Origin: an uncultured Clostridium sp.
GTDB taxonomy: Bacteria > Bacillota > Clostridia > Lachnospirales > Lachnospiraceae
Assembly (NCBI GenBank): GCA_947178445.1
Contig: CAMWYJ010000001.1
Coordinates: 1-64,000 of the forward strand
Length of the DNA stretch: 64,000 bases
Direction: 5' to 3'
The notes beneath the pieces were generated by a model, which did no database searches, was not told where the DNA came from, and worked only from the letters and a program-made list of their open reading frames with translations. The position numbers were made by a program, and so were the translations under genes. Below, in pieces: positions 51,568-61,714 of this stretch; within the stretch, counting starts at the first letter, position 1; every line of letters begins with the position of its first letter.

Positions 51568-52581
51568 ATGGAACAAAATCTAAACTACTATAAAATATTT
51601 TTTGAAGTCGCAAAAGCCGGCAACATCAGCAAAGCCGCTGAGCTTTTGTACATCAGCCAGCCGGCTGTATCAAAGTCAATCACAAAGTTAGAACAGTCCC
51701 TTGGGCATACACTCTTCATCCGCAGCAAACGGGGGGTGAAGCTCACAGAGGAGGGTGAAACCCTGTTTTCCCATTTAAAGCTGGCATTTGATGCAATTCA
51801 CACAGCAGAGCAGACCTTAAAACGTGTCTCCAAACTGGGACTTGGGCAATTACGGATTGGTGTATCCACTTCCCTGTGTAAACACATTCTGCTTCCGTAC
51901 CTGCAGGATTATATTGAAGAGAATCCGCATGTGAAGGTCTCCATTGAATGCAATCCAACCTTCCAGACACTCCAGCTGCTTAAACAGGATAAGATTGACA
52001 TCGGACTGATCTGTGATACGCCTTTGGAAAAAGGATATCATTTTACGTCACTTCGTTCCATCCACGATATTTTTGTGACAACACAGACTTATTTAGACAA
52101 CCTGAATCTGCGGGAGCTGGATACCACTGACTCCCCGGCTCTTCCTGATATTCCAAATATGACCGGACTCTTATTCTTTACAGATAATGCCATGGAAACC
52201 GGACAGGGAAACACTATGACCACAAAAGAAATTTTAGAAAAATCCAACCTTATGCTGTTAGATAAAGAAAATATATCCCGTATCTTCATCGATGAATATA
52301 TGGCAGGCAGCCACATCGAACCCGGGCACATACTAGAAATCAATAATATGGATCTGCTGATTGACTTTGCCTCCATCGGAATGGGGGTTGCCTGCGTTGT
52401 CCGTGAATTTGTGAATTCGTATCTGCAGGATGGCCAGGTAATTGAACTGCCAATGGAGATTCCTATTCCCAAGCGGACAATCGGTTTTGTCTATCCGGAA
52501 CATGGTATGAATCTGACTGCCCGGAAATTTCTTGATTCCTGCTTTGCAAATAATACTGCAGCGGCACCCAGTCAAACATGA
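51568..52581 (+). CDS. LysR family transcriptional regulator
   Basis: A 337-residue regulator with the N-terminal winged HTH (YKIFFEVAKAGNISKAAELL, ISQPAVSKSITKLEQSLGHTLF, VKLTEEGETLFSHL) and a C-terminal periplasmic-binding-protein-like effector domain (about 90-320). It is divergent from hisC, the usual placement of a LysR regulator and its target, so it may control hisC or act on repeat A (inference). The effector is unknown. GGGAGTACGGTATC precedes the ATG. Confidence 0.94.
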   Translation: MEQNLNYYKIFFEVAKAGNISKAAELLYISQPAVSKSITKLEQSLGHTLFIRSKRGVKLTEEGETLFSHLKLAFDAIHTAEQTLKRVSKLGLGQLRIGVSTSLCKHILLPYLQDYIEENPHVKVSIECNPTFQTLQLLKQDKIDIGLICDTPLEKGYHFTSLRSIHDIFVTTQTYLDNLNLRELDTTDSPALPDIPNMTGLLFFTDNAMETGQGNTMTTKEILEKSNLMLLDKENISRIFIDEYMAGSHIEPGHILEINNMDLLIDFASIGMGVACVVREFVNSYLQDGQVIELPMEIPIPKRTIGFVYPEHGMNLTARKFLDSCFANNTAAAPSQT

Positions 52582-52617
52582 GTTTGGAGGACGATAGTCC
52601 AGAAAACGAATGTTTGA
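52572..52617. other. Structured tail after the LysR-type gene
   Basis: TCAAACAT (52572-52579) pairs with ATGTTTGA (52610-52617), enclosing a smaller hairpin GGAC-GATA-GTCC. GCACGAAGTGC follows nearby. The stem includes the stop codon region. No T-run follows, so it is not a standard terminator; function unknown. Confidence 0.35.
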
Positions 52618-52670
52618 AGCGGTTGTAGGAGCACGAAGTGCGGGCAAGTGCGTATTATTATGAAGATATA

Positions 52671-53771
52671 TTATAGTACAATCAGCGATTTTTCGGAATG
52701 GGAAAGCTTATCAAAACCTCCCTTTTTCACCACTACCAAATCCTCTATTCTGACTCCAAACCTCCCAGGCAGATAAATTCCCGGTTCTATGGTGATTACC
52801 ATGTTTTCTTTTGCCGTCACAGTACACTTAGGTGAAAATCTTGGTTCCTCATGAATATCCAGTCCAACACCATGGCCCAATCCATGACCAAAATACTCTC
52901 CATATCCCTGTTCCCTGATATAATCTCTTGCCAGGGAATCAATATCATTACAGGCCACTCCCTCTTTCACCCGTTCCATGGCACGCAAATTGGCATCGAG
53001 TACAATCTGGTATACCTTCTTCATTTCCTCTGTTGGGTTCCCCACTGCAACCGTTCTTGTCATATCCGAACAATATCCCTGATATACACAACCAAAATCC
53101 ATAGTGACAAATTCTCTAAGCCCGATCTTTTTATCTGTTACCTTTGCATGCGGCATAGAAGAATTGGTACCGCTGGCTACAATCGTATCAAAGCTTAAAG
53201 CCGATGCCCCCTGTCTTTTCATAAAAAATTCTAATTCCAGCGCAATATCCGCCTCTGCCACCCCTGGCTTTATATATCCTAACACATGGGAAAATGCCGC
53301 ATCTCCAATCGCTTCTGCCTTAGCAATCTTTGATATCTCCGCTTCATCCTTTACCATGCGGCTTTTGTTTATCTGCTCACTGCACACCTGAAATTTCATA
53401 TCGCCGCAGGTTTCACAAAGCTTTAGATAACGTGTAAGCTCCATACTGCCTTCAATGGCAATGTCAGCAGGCTTATCCTCCTCACCAACACCCATTTTAT
53501 AAAGCAGCTCCTTTAAGGTTTTGCTATATCCCTGTTCGGACATTCTGACTAACAAAATATCCGGACATTCCTTTTCTACCTGTTCATAGTACCGGGAATC
53601 GGTAATCAAATACAATGCCGCAACCTGTTTTTTTAACAGCATCACAAACATTGCCTCTCCACCGGTAAAACCGGTATAATAATACAGGTTCGACGGACTG
53701 TCAATAATGACAGCCTCTGCCCCTTTGTTCTTTAATTCCTGCTGTAATCTCCTTCTTCTATCTGCAAACAT
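52671..53771 (-). CDS. Xaa-Pro aminopeptidase (M24 family)
   Basis: A 366-residue metallopeptidase with a creatinase-like N-terminal domain (about 1-130) and a C-terminal pita-bread fold. Metal ligands are Asp in MDFGCVYQGYCSDMTRT, His in YFGHGLGHGVGLDIHEEPR, Glu in ITIEPGIYLPG and Glu in GVRIEDLVVV. It removes N-terminal residues before proline. Located 10 bases downstream of the aroE-aroK fusion, so on the same transcript. AAGGTAGGAAAAAGAAA precedes the ATG. Confidence 0.93.
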   Translation of the reverse strand: MFADRRRRLQQELKNKGAEAVIIDSPSNLYYYTGFTGGEAMFVMLLKKQVAALYLITDSRYYEQVEKECPDILLVRMSEQGYSKTLKELLYKMGVGEEDKPADIAIEGSMELTRYLKLCETCGDMKFQVCSEQINKSRMVKDEAEISKIAKAEAIGDAAFSHVLGYIKPGVAEADIALELEFFMKRQGASALSFDTIVASGTNSSMPHAKVTDKKIGLREFVTMDFGCVYQGYCSDMTRTVAVGNPTEEMKKVYQIVLDANLRAMERVKEGVACNDIDSLARDYIREQGYGEYFGHGLGHGVGLDIHEEPRFSPKCTVTAKENMVITIEPGIYLPGRFGVRIEDLVVVKKGGFDKLSHSEKSLIVL

Positions 53772-53781
53772 TTTCTTTTTC

Positions 53782-55170
53782 CTACCTTGACGAATATTCC
53801 TTTATTATCATACTACATATTTCTTCAGTATCGGTTGAGTTTGTATCGATCCTTACATCTGCTGCTGCCTCATAAAGCGGCATTCTCTCTTTCATCAGGC
53901 TGCAGATTTTTTCATATGGGTTATCGCACTGTAACAGTGGACGGCTCTTATTCCCCTTCACCCGGTCAAAGATCACCTGATTTGCTGCCGTTAAATGATA
54001 CACCTTTCCAATCTCTTTTAATAACCTTGCATTTTCTGTGCGAAGCGGCATTCCACCCCCAGTGGAAAATACTGTATTTTCTGCCGTATCCCGAAAATGC
54101 TCTAAAACCTCTGTTTCTAACCTCCGAAATGCATCCTCGCCATCCTCTGCAAAAATCTGTGAAATAGACTTCCCTGCCTGCTTTTCAATATAGGCATCCG
54201 TATCTAAAAAGTCCATACGAAGCTTCCCTGCAAGTGCCTTACCAAAGGTAGTTTTCCCACTTCCCATAAATCCAATCAGTACAATATTATCCTTTGGATA
54301 TACCCGGCGTTTTAATTCCACATAAATGTCATCAATAACCTCCTGTGGAACCGTTATATTATGCCATAACTCATATGCAATGACACCCTGGTATAAAAGC
54401 ATTTTAAGCGCATTATATGCTTTTCCTCCCGCCGCTGTTACCAGCTTCATAAATTTTGTGTCAGCCGGATTATAGATTAAATCAACACCTGCCTTTACTT
54501 TTTTATAAAATGCCATATCATCAATTACCACATCTTCTGTATTGGGAGACAGACCGATAGAGGTTGCCTGAAAAGCAATGAACGTCTCCTCTTTTATATT
54601 GTAATAATCTGCCAATGCCATAGGAATAACGAGAGTCGATCCACCATTCATACTCTCTGCGATGCTTTCTGCCTTTTCCACTGTGCGGTTTAACAGATAC
54701 ACTTTTTTTGCGCCTTCAAGCAGGCACATATAGACAACCGCCTTTGCGGCTCCCCCAGCGCCAAGAATGACCACAGTTTCACCGGCAAGTGCAATACCAT
54801 CTTCTGTAATCTGTCTGCGGAGCCCTAACATATCTGTGTTATATCCTTTGTAACCAGTCAGTGACTCCCCATCTCTTTCAATCCGGACCAGGGTATTCAC
54901 CGCCCCAATCTGCCTTGCTGCTTCATCCACCTTTACAAGGCTTTCTATCACCTGGTTTTTATGGGGAACTGTCACATTCATTCCAAGTATATTCAGCTCA
55001 TATGCACCTCTTACGGCTGCATCAAGCCCTAAGGCTTCCACTTTAAAGGGAACATAAACGGACTTAATTCCCATCCTCTCGCTTATCCCATTATGAATCA
55101 CCGGCGAAAGGGTATGCTCCACCGGGTTACCGATCAGTCCAATTAATCTTGTGTTACCATCAATGTTCAT
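53782..55170 (-). CDS. Fused shikimate dehydrogenase and shikimate kinase (AroE-AroK)
   Basis: A 462-residue fusion. Residues 1 to about 285 are AroE: GNPVEHTLSPVIHNG (shikimate site), GMNVTVPHKNQV (catalytic Lys), NTDMLGL, NADP loop GAGGAAKAVVYM and the C-terminal YQGVIAYELW. Residues about 294-462 are AroK: Walker A GFMGSGKTTFGK, LDTDAYIEKQAGKSI, RRLETEVLEHF and FSTGGGMPLR. It would carry two successive steps, dehydroshikimate to shikimate to shikimate 3-phosphate. A separate shikimate kinase gene is at 12926. Both active sites look intact. Confidence 0.93.
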   Translation of the reverse strand: MNIDGNTRLIGLIGNPVEHTLSPVIHNGISERMGIKSVYVPFKVEALGLDAAVRGAYELNILGMNVTVPHKNQVIESLVKVDEAARQIGAVNTLVRIERDGESLTGYKGYNTDMLGLRRQITEDGIALAGETVVILGAGGAAKAVVYMCLLEGAKKVYLLNRTVEKAESIAESMNGGSTLVIPMALADYYNIKEETFIAFQATSIGLSPNTEDVVIDDMAFYKKVKAGVDLIYNPADTKFMKLVTAAGGKAYNALKMLLYQGVIAYELWHNITVPQEVIDDIYVELKRRVYPKDNIVLIGFMGSGKTTFGKALAGKLRMDFLDTDAYIEKQAGKSISQIFAEDGEDAFRRLETEVLEHFRDTAENTVFSTGGGMPLRTENARLLKEIGKVYHLTAANQVIFDRVKGNKSRPLLQCDNPYEKICSLMKERMPLYEAAADVRIDTNSTDTEEICSMIIKEYSSR

Positions 55171-55196
55171 TGTTGTATCCTTTCTTACTTCATTGC

Positions 55197-55724
55197 TTAT
55201 TCTACATCCGAATCAAACATATTTTTCTTAAGTCCTCTTGTTTTCCGATACTTCCATTTTATAAACCGTTCAGGAATCCGTTTTAATATAATTTGAATCT
55301 CTTCTTTCGGATTAATCGGATCCAATAAAATACTAAATAACCCAGCCCGCCTTGCTCCCCACACATCCGTAAAAATCTGGTCTCCAACAAATAACGTATT
55401 GTCCTTGTCTGTTCCAATTACATCCATCGCCCTCTCATATCCCTTCTTTAGAGGCTTTCCCGCTTTGTAGATATAGCTCACCTGCAATGGTTCATTAAAG
55501 GTCGACACCCGCTCCTCATCATTATTCGATAAAAGGCATATCCGATACCCAATCTCCTTCAAAGATTTGATAAAGGCAATTGCGTTCTCATCTGCCGGCG
55601 CATCATGGGGTACTAATGTATTATCAATGTCAAAAATAACACCCCGGTATCCCTGTTCGTAATATTTTTGAAACGGTATATCTTCTTTTTTGTCATAATA
55701 CCGGTCTGGGTATAGGTCATGCAT
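55197..55724 (-). CDS. YqeG family HAD IIIA-type phosphatase
   Basis: A 175-residue HAD hydrolase without a cap domain: motif I VIFDIDNTLVPHDAP, motif II CLLSNNDEERV, Lys in KAGKPLKKGYERAM, and motif IV FVGDQIFTDVWGARRAG. This is the YqeG/phosphatidylglycerophosphatase-like family, common in Firmicutes. The ATG at 55724 follows GGAGAGAAGAAAA; starts at 55739 or 55751 are possible. It lies 26 bases upstream of the aroE-aroK fusion. Confidence 0.87.
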   Translation of the reverse strand: MHDLYPDRYYDKKEDIPFQKYYEQGYRGVIFDIDNTLVPHDAPADENAIAFIKSLKEIGYRICLLSNNDEERVSTFNEPLQVSYIYKAGKPLKKGYERAMDVIGTDKDNTLFVGDQIFTDVWGARRAGLFSILLDPINPKEEIQIILKRIPERFIKWKYRKTRGLKKNMFDSDVE

Positions 55725-55836
55725 TTTTCTTCTCTCCATTTTCCGAAACATACTGATATATTGTCCTGTCAGGTGATTTTGTTATCTATTCTGTCATTGA
55801 ATCAACGATATCACAAAAATATGGAAAGTTCAATCA

Positions 55837-55869
55837 TAAAAACGGTGCAGGCACAAGTCCTACACCGTC
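55837..55869 (-). terminator. Intrinsic terminator after the DUF5057 gene
   Basis: ACGGTGCAGG and CCTACACCGT pair around a short loop; the minus strand continues TTTTTATGATT. It lies about 65 bases past the stop codon of the giant surface protein. Confidence 0.85.
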
Positions 55870-55934
55870 TTATCATTTTAATGAAATATGAAACAAACTA
55901 TATTATCTTATTCATACCTGATTTAAAAAATGTT

Positions 55935-58900
55935 TTACACAAGTTCATGCTTCTTATCCGGTATCTTTACAACAACTCTGTTCTCCGTTCCATCCTTCAT
56001 TGTCAATTCAAATAATTTTGGAATCAGGTTAATCTTCAACCTCTGGTACGCAGTCCTGCCAGCAGAATCTGTCGCTTTGATTACAATATAGGTAAAATTA
56101 CCATAAGGCTCAAAGTATTCCTGCTTAAGCTGCAGGTTCTTAAGTCCGCTGACTACTTCACCATCTTCATCAACCTCTAACCGCAGTTTTGCCAAAGCAC
56201 CGGATTTTAACGAGCCACTTGAAGATGTACCGGCAGTATTATAGGATGTAATCAGCACATCCTTATCTTTATTATAGTTGTTGCTGTAATTACGTTTTCC
56301 GTCTTTATCTAACGCACCATAATCTAAATCATAATATACCAATACTTCTGCAAGATCAACCTTCTTATCCACTTTGACCTTGAAGTCAAACTCCGGAATT
56401 TCCGTCTTTTCGTTTACATTGTAATAATATTCACCTGCCTCATTAATAAACAGGTTGCCATCCTTCTTATCAGATGTAATCTCTTTTCCGTCTGTATCCT
56501 TCTCATGCAAGGTAATCCTCGGCTTTGATCCGGAATTCCGGACACTGTTTACAATTACATTGATAAACAACCGCCGCTCATCATTATTATCACGCTTTGG
56601 TCCCGTTACAACACTATGTCCGGCACCGCAGTAGAACACATTTCCACAACTATATAAATAGTAACTGTCCATACCGTCATGTGGAGAAGCTGCATAGTAA
56701 GATGCACCAAGCTTCGTGGTACCGTAACCTGCTGATAAGGTATACCATACGGAAACATCCTCATCCTCTAAGTCTAGCGCAAGTGTCTGGGAATGTGTCT
56801 TTGCAATTCGAAGCTCGGAACTGATCTTAAACGGATATACGCAAACAATACCTTCATTCACCTTCGATGCGCCGTTTGGTCCATAATTATCTGTCTTAAT
56901 CTCATATCCCATATCCCATGTAATTGCATTCTGATAAATGTATTCCACATATTTATATGGCGTAGTGAAATTCTGACCGGTATTATAAAACATATATGGA
57001 TCGGTCAGACCAACCGGTGAATTATAACCGAGTTTCGTCCACTGACCCTTAACATTACCATATGCACCATCATCCCAGGAACCATCATAAAAACGATTAT
57101 TCCATGCAACATAGTCATCGGATAATGCACGCTCTGTAAAGAAATAGACTTTGTCATCCTTTGTCGTAAACTTCCGGTACTGAAGAGAACCACTCCCAAC
57201 AGTATTCGAACCTTTACCGACAATCTGTGGAATCTCAAAGCTTACAATTCCCTCCGCATTCGTAGAACGGGTATAGGTAGCCGCATTGTAAATAACTGTA
57301 ACAGTATTTCCTGCCAGATACTTCGCTTCATACCCTTCCGGTGGTACTACCTTAAACGTAACTGTCATCTTCTTTGTTGTATCGGTAATCTCTGCGCCTT
57401 CTGAAGTCTGTACAATCGAACCATCTCCACCGGCAGAATCAGTGGTTTGGACCGTATACTGTTTATCCGTATTTTTCAAAGTGATGCTTGTGGTAACAGC
57501 CTTTGTGGTTTTAGCAGCCTCTGTAATCTCTTTGCCTCTTGGAACCGTGATGGTTACATGACCATCCTTATCCGTTGTACCGGTTGCTACCTGCTGATAT
57601 TCAGTCTGCCATGGTGAGGTTTGAACTCCTTTTTCAATGGTAACAGATTTCGAAGAAAGCGCTGTATAATTGGTTACACCGTTAGCAGTCTCTTCTGCCC
57701 TCAAAGTAAGCGAAACCGTGAAATTTTCTAAATCATTTGACAGATTACTATCTGTAAATGTCTCATGCGAATTCCAAGCAGTAAATCCGTATAGAAAATC
57801 AACATTATACTCATACGCTTTATTTTGGGTGCCCGGTAAAGTAAATTCCTTTTCCTTAATTCCATTATCCGTCTGAATTTTAATCTTGTACTTAATATCT
57901 GCATACTGACTCTTTGCTGACGTATACTCAAAGGACGGTACACGAACCTGTGCCGTTCCTTCACTTGCTCCGGCTGTTCCGCTGCTACCGGAGCCTTCTT
58001 TTGTTCCGGTTACATGATACCGATCCATACCAAAAATCTCACGAAGCTCAGAACTGATATTCATTGCTCCTGCCTTTTCATACTTTGTGGTGCTGTCATG
58101 GGTATTCAACATACTTCCACCTTTTTCCACATAATCGGCAATCATCTGACAGGCATCGGCATTCATATCCTCACCACCGAAGTCCTCAGCAAAACCAAGA
58201 ACAATCATATCATAATTCATTGCCAGCCACTTATCTGCTGTATAGGAAAGTCTTCGGTATCTCCGATAATCCTCTTTTGCCTGTAATACATCATCATATA
58301 AGTCAATATATGTATTATAAAGGGTCCGATATTTACTTAAATCAGCATTATAATTTGGACTATTTTTATCAACCCCATAATAGTACCATACCTTATAATA
58401 TTCCCCGTCTTCCGCAAACTGTTTGTACTTATCAGAGCCGGCTACGCCATTTCCATGCATGGAAATCAACTGTTCTTTCAATGCCTCCTCGGCAACTTCC
58501 AAATCCGGATTTGCCAAAGCGCTCTCGTAGGCATCATATGCCTCTTCCATCGCATCCTTATATGCCGCAATCTCCTCATCCGTACTCTTCTGTACCTGGG
58601 CAACGATATCCTCAAACTCATCCGCATAGACAATGTCAATATCCGGATCATAATCATCCGCTATGTCATCCGCAAAATTGGATTCCCAATCCTCATCTCC
58701 TCTGGTAGAATCATACTTTACAATACCAAACTTATGCTCATGCTTTCCTAAGGTAACACCATTGGCTACGCTTCTCGTTCCAATCGTATCCTTTCCTACA
58801 GTACCATTGTTAATAATGTTATATTCTGCACGGTACATATTTAACTGACATTCCGTACAAAGATATAAAGAATGTCCGTCATTCATAGGAGTCTGCAGAC

Positions 58901-61682
58901 TGGTGTTATTCTTAATTGCAGCATTCATAGAGGTCTTAATACTGTCTGGTCTTGGCATAATCTGAAGAATCTCAATCTTCTTCTTCTCCACATCCTCCTT
59001 ACGCTCATAATATGCATATCCGGATGACGAAGAAACCAGCTTGCTGTCCTGCTCTGTTGCCACAATCTTCCAGCTTATGATTCCATAATAGTCCGGATCC
59101 ATCTGTGAGTAGCTTAATTTTACCGTATCCGGTATGATTGCTCCGGAATCATTCGTCTCCTCCGAATATGTATATTCAACCGTCTGGGCACATTCACCCT
59201 CACCTTCAATACTTCCCTCTTTAAATACACCATTACCATCTACATCAATATACAAAGAAATCTTAAACTTATTACTTGAATTCGGATCGGATGATTTCGC
59301 ATATACCTTGAAATCACAACCATTCTTCTCAAAGTTATTATAAGTCTTTTTATTTCCTTCAATATAATTCGTTGGTGCGCTTACCACTGTTAACGTTGGA
59401 CGGATTTCTCCGGCAGTCACCACTGCATTAATCAGGTTATTGATCTCTTTCGTAAATACAGTCACATCATCACCTAATGTATTACCATATTTTCGGTCTG
59501 CATTGCTAACCTTTTCTATATTATCGACTGCATTTAATTTCCATGCAACACTACTGGTATCCTTTTGTGCATATATTTTATCCAATGCCTTATACATCCA
59601 TGAATCCGGGTCGATATCAACCAGGGCAAGCTGCGCCAAACGTCCATTCTTTTCTAATGTTTCCTTGGACTTTTCAAATGCAGCTGCAACTTTATTTTCA
59701 ACAATGATTGGCATTCCGGCATTGACATACGCTACCAATTCCTCATATTTGATATTGGTAATATCGTTACCGTTAAGCTCTACTAACGTAGACATTGCCT
59801 TACCATTTGAAAATACCTGACCATATGCATAATCTGTTGACTGTCCCGGTGTGTTTGCAACCTTAGTATTCATGGTCGTGTTATAGGTTCCTGCCACAAG
59901 CAATGGAATAAGCTGCCCGGTATGCGTAAACATTTCAAAGTTTGTCAATACTTTCTTAACCTGTTCATTATAGCTATAACTAAGATATCCCATCTTGTAA
60001 GCATTGCTTATCAAAGCACTGGTGTCACCGCCGATATAAACCAAATCATATGTCTCTAAAACAACATTCTTCGAAGAAATAAACTCATCCGTAGACATCT
60101 GGTCGATCTGAATCTGATTCATCTTAAGACCGGTAGCGTAGGCAATCTTTGCTTTGGATAAAGTAAAGTTATAATAATCCACACCATTTTCAACTTCATC
60201 AGAGGTCACTCCGGAAAGCACTTCGGACGGACTGGTGTAATAATTACCTTTTACACCATAGCTATACTGCATTCCCTCGCCATTTTTTCTGCCCTCCGCA
60301 AGCTTTGTATCAATCGGATAACACGGCTGCAGCTCCAATACACGGTATACCTTACCATTTGCGCCTTTGCTGCCACTTCCCCGATAATCTCCTGCGTTAA
60401 TAATATCTGCAATATTCTTTGCTGCAGTTACACTATTTTCACCTGCACTATTTAATGAATCAAAAAATCCATATGTAGATGCAAGTACATGCGCATATTT
60501 TGAAACACCTTTATTGGTAACCAATAACTCCAACAGCTTCAGATAATTATTTGCGCTGCTGTCAATTACCACATCACTTCCACCGGAACCTGCCCGGTAA
60601 TCGTAAAAGATGTACTGGCTCGTTTCCGATAATGTTTTGAGCTTCATATATACATCTTCCGTTATCGCTGTACTGGAATTTTCGGTACCGATTACACTGT
60701 TTTCAATCAAAATGAAATCATACTTATGATCCAATACCGTTGTTGTAATTTCACCTGCAGATTTCACATCATATGTCAGGCTTTTCGGTTTCTCATTACC
60801 ATAATATGCTGTACTGATTAATGTTTTCTCATCCATGGACAGCATCTTCTGATACATGGAATCCGTTGCGTTTGCATCATTTGTAATAACCAAAACCTCG
60901 CCAGTAAAGCTCGCATCATTTGTATTATACTTCAAATAATAAGAACCTTTGCTTGTATTACGGCTAAAGAAGTCCGTTGCCGTAGCATCCTGCTGCCAGC
61001 CAAAAGTACGGAAACGAATATGGTTATTCGCAATCACACTATACAAATTATAAAAAGTCTTATTAGAGCTTCCTCCACCTGAATTACTCTTTGTTACATA
61101 ATCAATGATGACCGGCTTATCATCACCTAATGCATATGTATGCAGGTAGTTGTAAAATTCCTCGCTCATATTATTATTGCCATTATATGCTGTATAACTC
61201 GGACTGCTGACATAGATTAAATCCGCCGAATCCAAAATCTCCTGTAATGTAGATGTCTCTCCGGTAATCGCAGATGTCATCGTATTCGTCATGGCTGTAT
61301 TTGCGGAAACCTTGATAACATCTACCTTTATCATATCCTCCGCCATAACTCCCTTTGGACTGGTTTCGCTATTTGCATCCATTACACATTTCTTAAAATA
61401 ACCAGCATTGACATAGTTGCTTAACTTTGATGCGGATGCGCCACTTGGTATAACCTCAACAATATTAAAACTGGTACCATCCTTTGAATTCTGGATTGCC
61501 AAATCAATATTGCTGACATAATCTGCTCCAATCGAAGCACCCAGTCTGTTTAACTCGCTATTTTCTACTTTTTTCTCCCTTGTACCATTGCCTGATATCG
61601 CAATTGAATAAGAAATAATAGAAGCCGCTGCGAGTACAACTGCCAAAACCGATATAAATGTAAGTATTTTTTTCTTTGACAT
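55935..61682 (-). CDS. Giant DUF5057 surface protein next to prepilin genes
   Basis: A 1915-residue exported protein with an N-terminal membrane anchor (about 6-28, TFISVLAVVLAAASIISYSI). The first half has several Rossmann-like or GATase-like segments (IVEVIPSGASASK, LIYVSSPSYT, DLVYIGGDTSALI); a ThuA-like segment at about 1150-1200 reads MIVLGFAEDFGGEDM with ADYVEKGGSMLNTHDS. A Cys pair (LCTECQ) lies near 944, a helical Glu/Ala-rich stretch near 1040-1080, and Ig-like beta modules fill the C-terminal third. The pattern matches DUF5057. It follows two prepilin-like genes by 32 bases, so it may be a pilus-associated adhesin or tip protein. Function is unknown. Confidence 0.85.
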   Translation of the reverse strand: MSKKKILTFISVLAVVLAAASIISYSIAISGNGTREKKVENSELNRLGASIGADYVSNIDLAIQNSKDGTSFNIVEVIPSGASASKLSNYVNAGYFKKCVMDANSETSPKGVMAEDMIKVDVIKVSANTAMTNTMTSAITGETSTLQEILDSADLIYVSSPSYTAYNGNNNMSEEFYNYLHTYALGDDKPVIIDYVTKSNSGGGSSNKTFYNLYSVIANNHIRFRTFGWQQDATATDFFSRNTSKGSYYLKYNTNDASFTGEVLVITNDANATDSMYQKMLSMDEKTLISTAYYGNEKPKSLTYDVKSAGEITTTVLDHKYDFILIENSVIGTENSSTAITEDVYMKLKTLSETSQYIFYDYRAGSGGSDVVIDSSANNYLKLLELLVTNKGVSKYAHVLASTYGFFDSLNSAGENSVTAAKNIADIINAGDYRGSGSKGANGKVYRVLELQPCYPIDTKLAEGRKNGEGMQYSYGVKGNYYTSPSEVLSGVTSDEVENGVDYYNFTLSKAKIAYATGLKMNQIQIDQMSTDEFISSKNVVLETYDLVYIGGDTSALISNAYKMGYLSYSYNEQVKKVLTNFEMFTHTGQLIPLLVAGTYNTTMNTKVANTPGQSTDYAYGQVFSNGKAMSTLVELNGNDITNIKYEELVAYVNAGMPIIVENKVAAAFEKSKETLEKNGRLAQLALVDIDPDSWMYKALDKIYAQKDTSSVAWKLNAVDNIEKVSNADRKYGNTLGDDVTVFTKEINNLINAVVTAGEIRPTLTVVSAPTNYIEGNKKTYNNFEKNGCDFKVYAKSSDPNSSNKFKISLYIDVDGNGVFKEGSIEGEGECAQTVEYTYSEETNDSGAIIPDTVKLSYSQMDPDYYGIISWKIVATEQDSKLVSSSSGYAYYERKEDVEKKKIEILQIMPRPDSIKTSMNAAIKNNTSLQTPMNDGHSLYLCTECQLNMYRAEYNIINNGTVGKDTIGTRSVANGVTLGKHEHKFGIVKYDSTRGDEDWESNFADDIADDYDPDIDIVYADEFEDIVAQVQKSTDEEIAAYKDAMEEAYDAYESALANPDLEVAEEALKEQLISMHGNGVAGSDKYKQFAEDGEYYKVWYYYGVDKNSPNYNADLSKYRTLYNTYIDLYDDVLQAKEDYRRYRRLSYTADKWLAMNYDMIVLGFAEDFGGEDMNADACQMIADYVEKGGSMLNTHDSTTKYEKAGAMNISSELREIFGMDRYHVTGTKEGSGSSGTAGASEGTAQVRVPSFEYTSAKSQYADIKYKIKIQTDNGIKEKEFTLPGTQNKAYEYNVDFLYGFTAWNSHETFTDSNLSNDLENFTVSLTLRAEETANGVTNYTALSSKSVTIEKGVQTSPWQTEYQQVATGTTDKDGHVTITVPRGKEITEAAKTTKAVTTSITLKNTDKQYTVQTTDSAGGDGSIVQTSEGAEITDTTKKMTVTFKVVPPEGYEAKYLAGNTVTVIYNAATYTRSTNAEGIVSFEIPQIVGKGSNTVGSGSLQYRKFTTKDDKVYFFTERALSDDYVAWNNRFYDGSWDDGAYGNVKGQWTKLGYNSPVGLTDPYMFYNTGQNFTTPYKYVEYIYQNAITWDMGYEIKTDNYGPNGASKVNEGIVCVYPFKISSELRIAKTHSQTLALDLEDEDVSVWYTLSAGYGTTKLGASYYAASPHDGMDSYYLYSCGNVFYCGAGHSVVTGPKRDNNDERRLFINVIVNSVRNSGSKPRITLHEKDTDGKEITSDKKDGNLFINEAGEYYYNVNEKTEIPEFDFKVKVDKKVDLAEVLVYYDLDYGALDKDGKRNYSNNYNKDKDVLITSYNTAGTSSSGSLKSGALAKLRLEVDEDGEVVSGLKNLQLKQEYFEPYGNFTYIVIKATDSAGRTAYQRLKINLIPKLFELTMKDGTENRVVVKIPDKKHELV

Positions 61683-61714
61683 TTCTCTTCTTCCTTTCTT
61701 CTTATTATTTCTGT

